NCBI RefSeq assembly: GCF_902167145.1
Contig: NC_050101.1
Coordinates: forward strand, 118,635,789-118,699,788
Direction: 5' to 3'
Length of the DNA: 64,000 nt
Origin: Zea mays
Lineage: Eukaryota > Streptophyta > Magnoliopsida > Poales > Poaceae
Position numbers and translations under genes: made by a program. The notes below the pieces were generated by a model that saw nothing but the letters and a program-made list of their open reading frames with translations, was not told the origin of the DNA and ran no database searches. This document shows positions 58,778 to 64,000 of the stretch, piece by piece (position 1 is the first letter of the stretch; each line of letters begins with the position of its first letter).

Positions 58778-61700
58778 TTAAGGGTAGAAGCGACGTAGTT
58801 GTTGGATGTTCCAAGCGTTGCTGTAGACCTCGCCTTGATCGTTGGCCAGCTTGTATGTTCCGGGCTTCAAAATCTTGGCGATGATGAACGGCCCTTCCCA
58901 GGGAGGAGTAAGCTTGTGGTGCCCTCGGGCGTCTTGTCGCAGCCGAAGTACCAGGTCTCCCACCTGAAAGCCTCAAGGCCGAACCCTTCGGGCGTGGTAG
59001 CGTCGTAGAGACTGCTGATACCGCGCCGAGTGTAGTAAGGCCACGTCCCGAGCCTCTTCCAGCTGGTCCAATGAGTCTTCTCGACTGGTCTAATTGCTTT
59101 GGTCAACGTAAGTCTTTGTCCTCGGGGAACCGTATTCTAAGTCTATGGGTAAGATAGCCTCGGCCCTATAGACTAGAAAGAACGGCGAGAAACCCGTGGA
59201 CCGGCTCGGCGTCGTCCTCAGACTCCAGACCACCGAGGGTAGCTCTTTCATCCATCGCTTGCCAAACTTGTTGAGGTCGTTGTAGATCCTTGGTTTTAGT
59301 CCCTGCAAAATCATACCGTTGGCACGCTCCACCTGCCCATTCGTCATGGGGTGAGCTACGGCGGCCCAGTCCACACGGATGTGGTGGTCCTCGCAGAAGT
59401 CCAGGAACTTCTTCTCAGTGAACTGCGTGCCATTGTCGGTGATGATGGAGTTCAGGACCCCAAAGCGATGGATGATGTTTGTGAAAAACGCCACTGCCTG
59501 CTCGAACCTGATGCTGGTTAAGGGTCGGACCTCGATCCACTTGGAGAATTTGTCGATGGCGACCAGCAGGTGCGAGAAGCCCCCGGGTGCTTTCTGCAAG
59601 GGACCGACGAGGTCCAGACCCCACACGGCAAACGACCAGGTGATGGGTATTGTCTATAGGGCCTGAACGGGCAGGTGCGTCTATCTCGCGTAGAATTGAC
59701 ACCCTTGGCAGGAGCGTACAATCCTAGTGGCGTTAGCTATCGCGGTCGGACAGTAGAAACCTTGTCGGAAGGCGTTCCCCACGAGGGCTCGAGGTGCTGC
59801 GTGGTGACCGCAAGCCCCCGAGTGTATCTCTTGCAACAGCTCTTGTCCTTCGGCGACAGATATGCATCGTTGGAGAATGCCTGAGGGGCTGCGGTGGTAG
59901 AGCTCCTTTTCATCACAGAGTAAAACGAACGACTTGGCGCGCCGAGCCTCGGCCTTGTCGAGGGGTAGCTCTCCTCGGAGGAGATATTGCAGGTATGGGG
60001 TCTGCCAGTTCAGGTTTGGCGTGACCCCATTCCGCTCCCCCTCGATGCGCAAGGCCTCACCCTCGGCGGCCGAGGGCACCTCGGGCTGGGCCGAGGTCTC
60101 ATCGGGTTCGGGCGCGTCGTCGAGTTTCACGGATGGTTGATATATGTCTCTGGAGAAGACGTTCGGGGGAACCGTCGTCTGCCCCGAGGCTATTTTAGCC
60201 AGCTCATCCGCAGTCTCGTTGTACCGTCGAGCAACATGGTTGAGTTCCAGCTCGTGGAACTTATCCTCCAAGCGCCGAACTTCGTCGCAATAGACCTCCA
60301 TTTTTCGATCGCGGCAGTGGGAGTTCTTCATGACTTGGTCGATGACGAGCTGCGAGTCGCCCCGAGCGTCGAGGCGCCGAACCCCTAGCTCGACGACGAT
60401 GCGCAACCCATTAACCAAGGCCTCATACTCGGCCACATTGTTTGACGCCGGGAAATGGAGGCGAATCACGTAGCGCACATGTTTCCCAAGGGGTGAGATG
60501 AAGAGCAGGCCAGCATCTGCTCCTGTTTTCATCAGCGACCCATCGAAGTACATGGTCCAAAGTTCAGCTTGGATTGGAGCTGTCGGCAATTGGGTGTCGA
60601 CCCATTCAGCCAGGAAGTTCGCCAAGGCTTGAGATTTTATGGCCTTCCGAGGAGCGAATGAAATTGTCTCGCCCATGAGTTCCACTGCCCACTTTGCTAT
60701 CCAACCCGAGGCCTCTCGGCACTGGATGATCTCCCCCAGGGGAAGGATGACACCACAGTCACCAGATGAGACTCGAAGTAGTGTCACAATTTTCGCCGTG
60801 TCAGAATTATTGTGTACAGTAGCTTCTGAATTTGTGGGTAGCGGATCTTGGTCTCGGATAGCACCTCACTGATGAAGTAGACCAGCCTCTGGATGAGCAG
60901 TGCATGCCCTTCTTCTCGTCTCTCGACTACGATTGCGGTGCTGACCACCTGAGTGGTTGCGGCTACGTAGATCAAGAGGGCTTCTCCTGCAGCGGGGGGC
61001 ACCAAGATGGGCGCATTAGTAAGGAGTGCCTTTAAGTTTCCGAGGCCTTCCTCGGCCTCGAGGGTCCAAGTGAAGCGCTCGGCCTTCCTTAAGAGGCGGT
61101 ACAAGGGTAATCCTTTCTCGCCGAGGCGCGAGATGAAGCGGCTCAGAGCCGCAAGGCATCCCATGACCCTTTGTACTCCTTTCAAATCTTTGATTGGCCC
61201 CATGTTGGTGATGGCCGTGATTTTCTCCGGGTTGGCCTCTATGCCCCGCTCGGAGACGATGAACCCCAGGAGCATGCCTCGGGGGACTCCGAAGACACAC
61301 TTCTCGGGATTGAGTTTCACGCCTTTCGCTCTCAGACACTTGAATGTCGTCTCAAGGTCGGAGAGGAGGTCAGAGGCTTTCCTCGTATTGACAACGATGT
61401 CATCGACGTAAGCCTCAACCGTTCGGCCGATGTGCTCCCCGAACATGTGGTTCATGCACCTTTGGTATGTTGCACCTGCATTCCTCAAGCCAAATAGCAT
61501 AGTAGTATAACAATACATGCCAAAAGGTGTGATGAAAGAAGTCGCGAGCTGGTCGGACTCTTTCATCTTTATTTGGTGATAACCTGAATAGGCGTCGAGG
61601 AATGACAAGGTTTCGCACCCAGCAGTGGAGCCCACAATTTGATCGATGCGAGGCAGATAGTAGGGAACCTTCGGACATGCTTTGTTTAGACCAGTGTAGT

Positions 61701-61991
61701 CTACGCACATCCTCCATTTCCCACTTTTTTCTTTACAAGCACAGGGTTAGCTAACCATTCGGGATGGAATACTTCTTTGATGAACCCTACAGCCATCAGC
61801 TTGTGGATCTCCTCGCCTATGGCCCTGCGCTTTTCTTCATCAAAACGGCGCAGGTGCTGCTTCACGGGTCGGGCACCGGCTCGGATGTCCAGTGAGTGCT
61901 CGGCGACATCCCTCGGTATGCCGGGCATGTCCGAGGGACTCCACGCAAAAGTTTCGGCGTTTGCGTGGAGAAAGTCGACGAGCACTGCTTC
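58778..61991 (-). pseudogene. right gypsy Pol (RT, two RNase H, integrase), multiply broken
   Basis: Segments in element order: start of RT (FAWSPSDMPGIPRDVAEHSL), frameshift near 61722, RT core (MCVDYTGLNKACP, AYVDDIVV) and the first RNase H region. TGA at 60786 and a second frameshift near 60745 follow. Next comes an archaeal-type RNase H (MYFDGSLMKTGADAG, NNVAEYEALVNGL) and an integrase zinc-binding region (SGACGHHAAPRALVG, CQGCQFYAR), then TAG at 59683 and 59656. The integrase core retains its D, D and E (LDLVGP, TDNGTQF, QVERANG); TAG at 59092 and TGA at 58975 follow. The C-terminal integrase tail ends at 58778. The extra RNase H without a chromodomain identifies the Tat lineage. It cannot make an active polyprotein. 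Confidence 0.9.
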
Positions 61992-64000
61992 CTATTTGGG
62001 GTCGAGCTCGGAGCCGATCTGGACTTGCTTGCAGACGTCATTGCTGGGGTCGAGGGCGACGGACTTAACCGCCTCAGCCGGTTCGAGGTTGCCGGAGTGA
62101 CGCTTCGCATCAGGCACCTCCTTGAAGAGGCACTCTAGGTCGGCGATGAGGGCCTCGGACTCGGCGAGGGCCTCAGCGTACTCCACGCACTCCACGTCGC
62201 ATTCGTACGCGTGTCGGTACGTGGATCCGACTGTGATGACCCCGTTGGGGCCTGGCATCTTGAGCTTGAGGTACGTGTAGTTGGGGACGACCATGAACTT
62301 GGCGTAGCACGGTCTCCATAGCACCGCGTGGTAGGTCCCTCGGAACCCGACCACCTCGAACGTGAGGGTTTCCCTACGGAAGTTGGAGGGAGTTCCGAAG
62401 CAGACAGGCAAATCAAGTTGCCCAAGGGGCAGGACGCGCTTACCGGGGACGATCCCGTGGAAGGGTGCCGCACTGGCCCGGATCGTGGACAGATCGATCT
62501 CTAAGAGCCCGAGGGTCTCAGCGTAGATGATGTTGAGGCTGTTGCCTTCGTCCATGAGGACCTTGGTGAGCCTAGCGTTGCCGATGACAGGGTCGACAAC
62601 GAGCGGGTACCTTCCTGGGTTCGGTACGCAGTCAGGGTGGTCACCTTGGTCGAAGGTGATGGGCTTGTCGGACCAGTCTAGGTAGACTAGCGCCGCCACC
62701 CTCACCGAGCAGACCTCCCGGCGCTCCTGCTTGCGGTGCCGAGCCGAGGCGTTCGCCACTTGCCCACCGTAGATCATGAAGCAGCCGTGGACCTCCGGGA
62801 ACTCCTCTTCCTTGTCACCCTCCTTCTTGTTGTTGCCTTGGTCCTTGCCACCTTCTGCCGGGGGCCCGACTTTATGGAAGTAGCGCCGAAGCATGACGCA
62901 TTCCTCAAAGGTGTGCTTGACAGGACCCTGGTGATAGGGGCATGACTCCTTGAGCATCTTGTCGAACAGCTTGGCCCCTCCGGGAGGCTTCCGTGGGTTC
63001 CTGTGCTCGGCAGCAGCGACGAGATCCGCGTCAGCGGCGTCGCGCTTTGCTTGCGCCTTCTTCTTGGCCTTCTTCTTCGTCCCACGCTGGGCGGACGCCT
63101 CAGGGACGTCTTCCTTCTGCCTCTCCTGAGGCTGCTTGTCCTTCCGGAAGATGGCCTCGACCGCCTCCTGACCAGTGGCGAACTTGGTGGCTATGTCCAT
63201 CAATTTGCTCGCCTTGGTGGGAGTCTTGCGCCCCAGTTTGCTCACCAGGTCTCGGCACGTGGTGCCGGCGAGGAACGCCCCAATGATGTCCGAGTCGATG
63301 ATGTTGGGCAGCTCGGTGTGCTGCTTTGAAAATCGTCGGATGTACTCTAGCAGGGATTCCCCTGGCTGCTGGCGGCAGCTTTGGAGATCCCATGAGTTCC
63401 CAGGGCGCACGTACGTACCTTGGAAGTTTCCAGCGAAGGCCTTGACCAGGTCGTCCCAGTCGGAGATCTGCACGGGAGACAGATGCTCTAGCCATGCCCG
63501 GGCAGCGTCGGAGAGGAACGGTGGTAGGTTGCGTATGATGAGGTTGTCGTCGTCCGTTCCTCCCAGCTGGCATGCCAGCCGATAGTCCATAAGCCACAAC
63601 TCCGGCCTTGTTTCCCCCGAGTACTTGGTGATGGTAGTCGGGGCCCGGAACTAAGCCAGGAACGGTGCCCGTCGAATGGCCCGACTGAAGGCTCGTAGAC
63701 CTGGTGGTTCGGGCGAGGGACTCTGATCCTCCTCACTGTCATAGCGTCCTCCGTGCCTGGGGTGGTAGCCTCGGCGCACCCTCTCGTCGAGGCGGGCTCG
63801 ACGGTCGCGATGGTGTTGCTCGTTGCCGAGATCTGGGGCTGCAGGCGTCCCATCCCGCGTGCGCCCGGTGTGGACCGAGGCCTCCCGCATGAGTCGGGAA
63901 GTCGTTGTGTGATGCTCCAGGGGGCACCCTTGCCTTCGGGAGGCAGAGCTTTCGGCCCGTCGGACCGCGGCATCCTCCAGGAGATTCTTGAGTTTGCCCT
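61992..64000 (-). pseudogene. right gypsy Gag-protease (partial, runs off right edge)
   Basis: A single frame is open from the right edge except for TAG at 63653-63651. An Arg-rich N-terminal part is followed by the capsid core (WLMDYRLACQLGG, NLPPFLSDAARAWLEHL, GNSWDLQSCRQQPGESLLEY), a Cys/His-like stretch (LFDKMLKESCPYHQG) and the protease region (YPLVVDPVIGNARLTKVLM). In the last, the expected Asp-Gly-Gly/Ser-Ser active-site pattern reads D-E-G-N-S. The frame ends at TAG 61994-61992, where relatives have Gln, directly before RT. The 5' end and LTR lie outside the window. Confidence 0.85.

Larger units (their letters stand above)
35507..64000 (-). mobile_element. Tat-lineage gypsy retrotransposon (host of the nested copia elements)
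   Basis: Minus-strand element: 3' LTR 35507-36777, 3' untranslated region 36778-36822 continued at 55729-58777, pol 58778-61991, gag 61992 to beyond 64000. The order RT, RNase H, extra archaeal-type RNase H, integrase without a chromodomain indicates the Tat lineage. GCTTC (35502-35506) should be the left target duplication. The 18.9 kb copia nest (36823-55723) sits just inside the 3' LTR. Its coding regions are heavily mutated, so it is the oldest layer of this nest. Confidence 0.85.

Noticed and set aside
1..64000. tRNA, rRNA or microRNA genes
   Set aside because: Apart from primer-binding sites complementary to tRNA ends I saw no tRNA or rRNA sequence; the hairpin at 16100-16600 is an LTR palindrome, not a typical microRNA precursor.

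Overview
The window is nuclear DNA of a grass, most likely maize (Zea mays) or a close relative. The grounds are two intron-rich plant genes embedded in nested LTR retrotransposons, Tat-lineage gypsy elements, SIRE-lineage copia elements whose LTRs carry many ACCGGACAGTCCGGT-type units, and typical small grass DNA transposons. The species name is inference; nothing here looks bacterial or organellar.

Layout. 1-2724: the 5' end of a minus-strand gypsy element (open gag, primer-binding site, 5' LTR), running off the left edge. 2730-8660: an old plus-strand gypsy-like relic with a gag pseudogene, tandem repeats and LTR-like debris. 10338-22540: an intact 18-exon gene for augmin subunit 3 (AUG3/HAUS3), plus strand, 623 codons. 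Intron 4 holds a complete non-autonomous LTR element (12847-15160). Intron 6 holds a rearranged LTR element (15996-17838) whose two outer ends are both U3 ends and which encodes a protein with two IQ motifs. 24675-29512: a convergent six-exon minus-strand gene of 535 codons for a plant protein resembling those annotated TRF-like 8, with a Tourist-type MITE in intron 1. A GGGCC-rich terminal-inverted-repeat element (23074-23831) and a small Tourist-type MITE (24322-24447) lie between the two genes.

31312-34570 is a three-layer nest: a decayed Mutator-like transposase gene split by a copia solo LTR (32662-34470, duplication CTCTA), itself split by a hAT-type element (32925-33451, duplication GGCGCATG). 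35507-64000 is a second gypsy element on the minus strand (3' LTR at 35507-36777, 5' end beyond the right edge). Its 3' untranslated part was hit by a copia element (36823-55723, duplication GAGGC), whose own 3' LTR was hit by a second, younger and coding-intact copia element (36927-46378, duplication ACGAG).

The insertion order in the right half is directly readable: host DNA, then gypsy, then outer copia, then inner copia. Coding decay follows it: the gypsy pol has many stops, mostly Gln CAG read as TAG, plus two frameshifts; the outer copia has one frameshift and one nonsense codon; the inner copia has intact gag and pol frames. The two cellular genes appear fully functional despite the transposons in their introns.

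Most worth a second look are the palindromic U3-to-U3 retroelement with its IQ-motif reading frame, and the conserved stop plus splice-acceptor-like arrangement between copia gag and pol.
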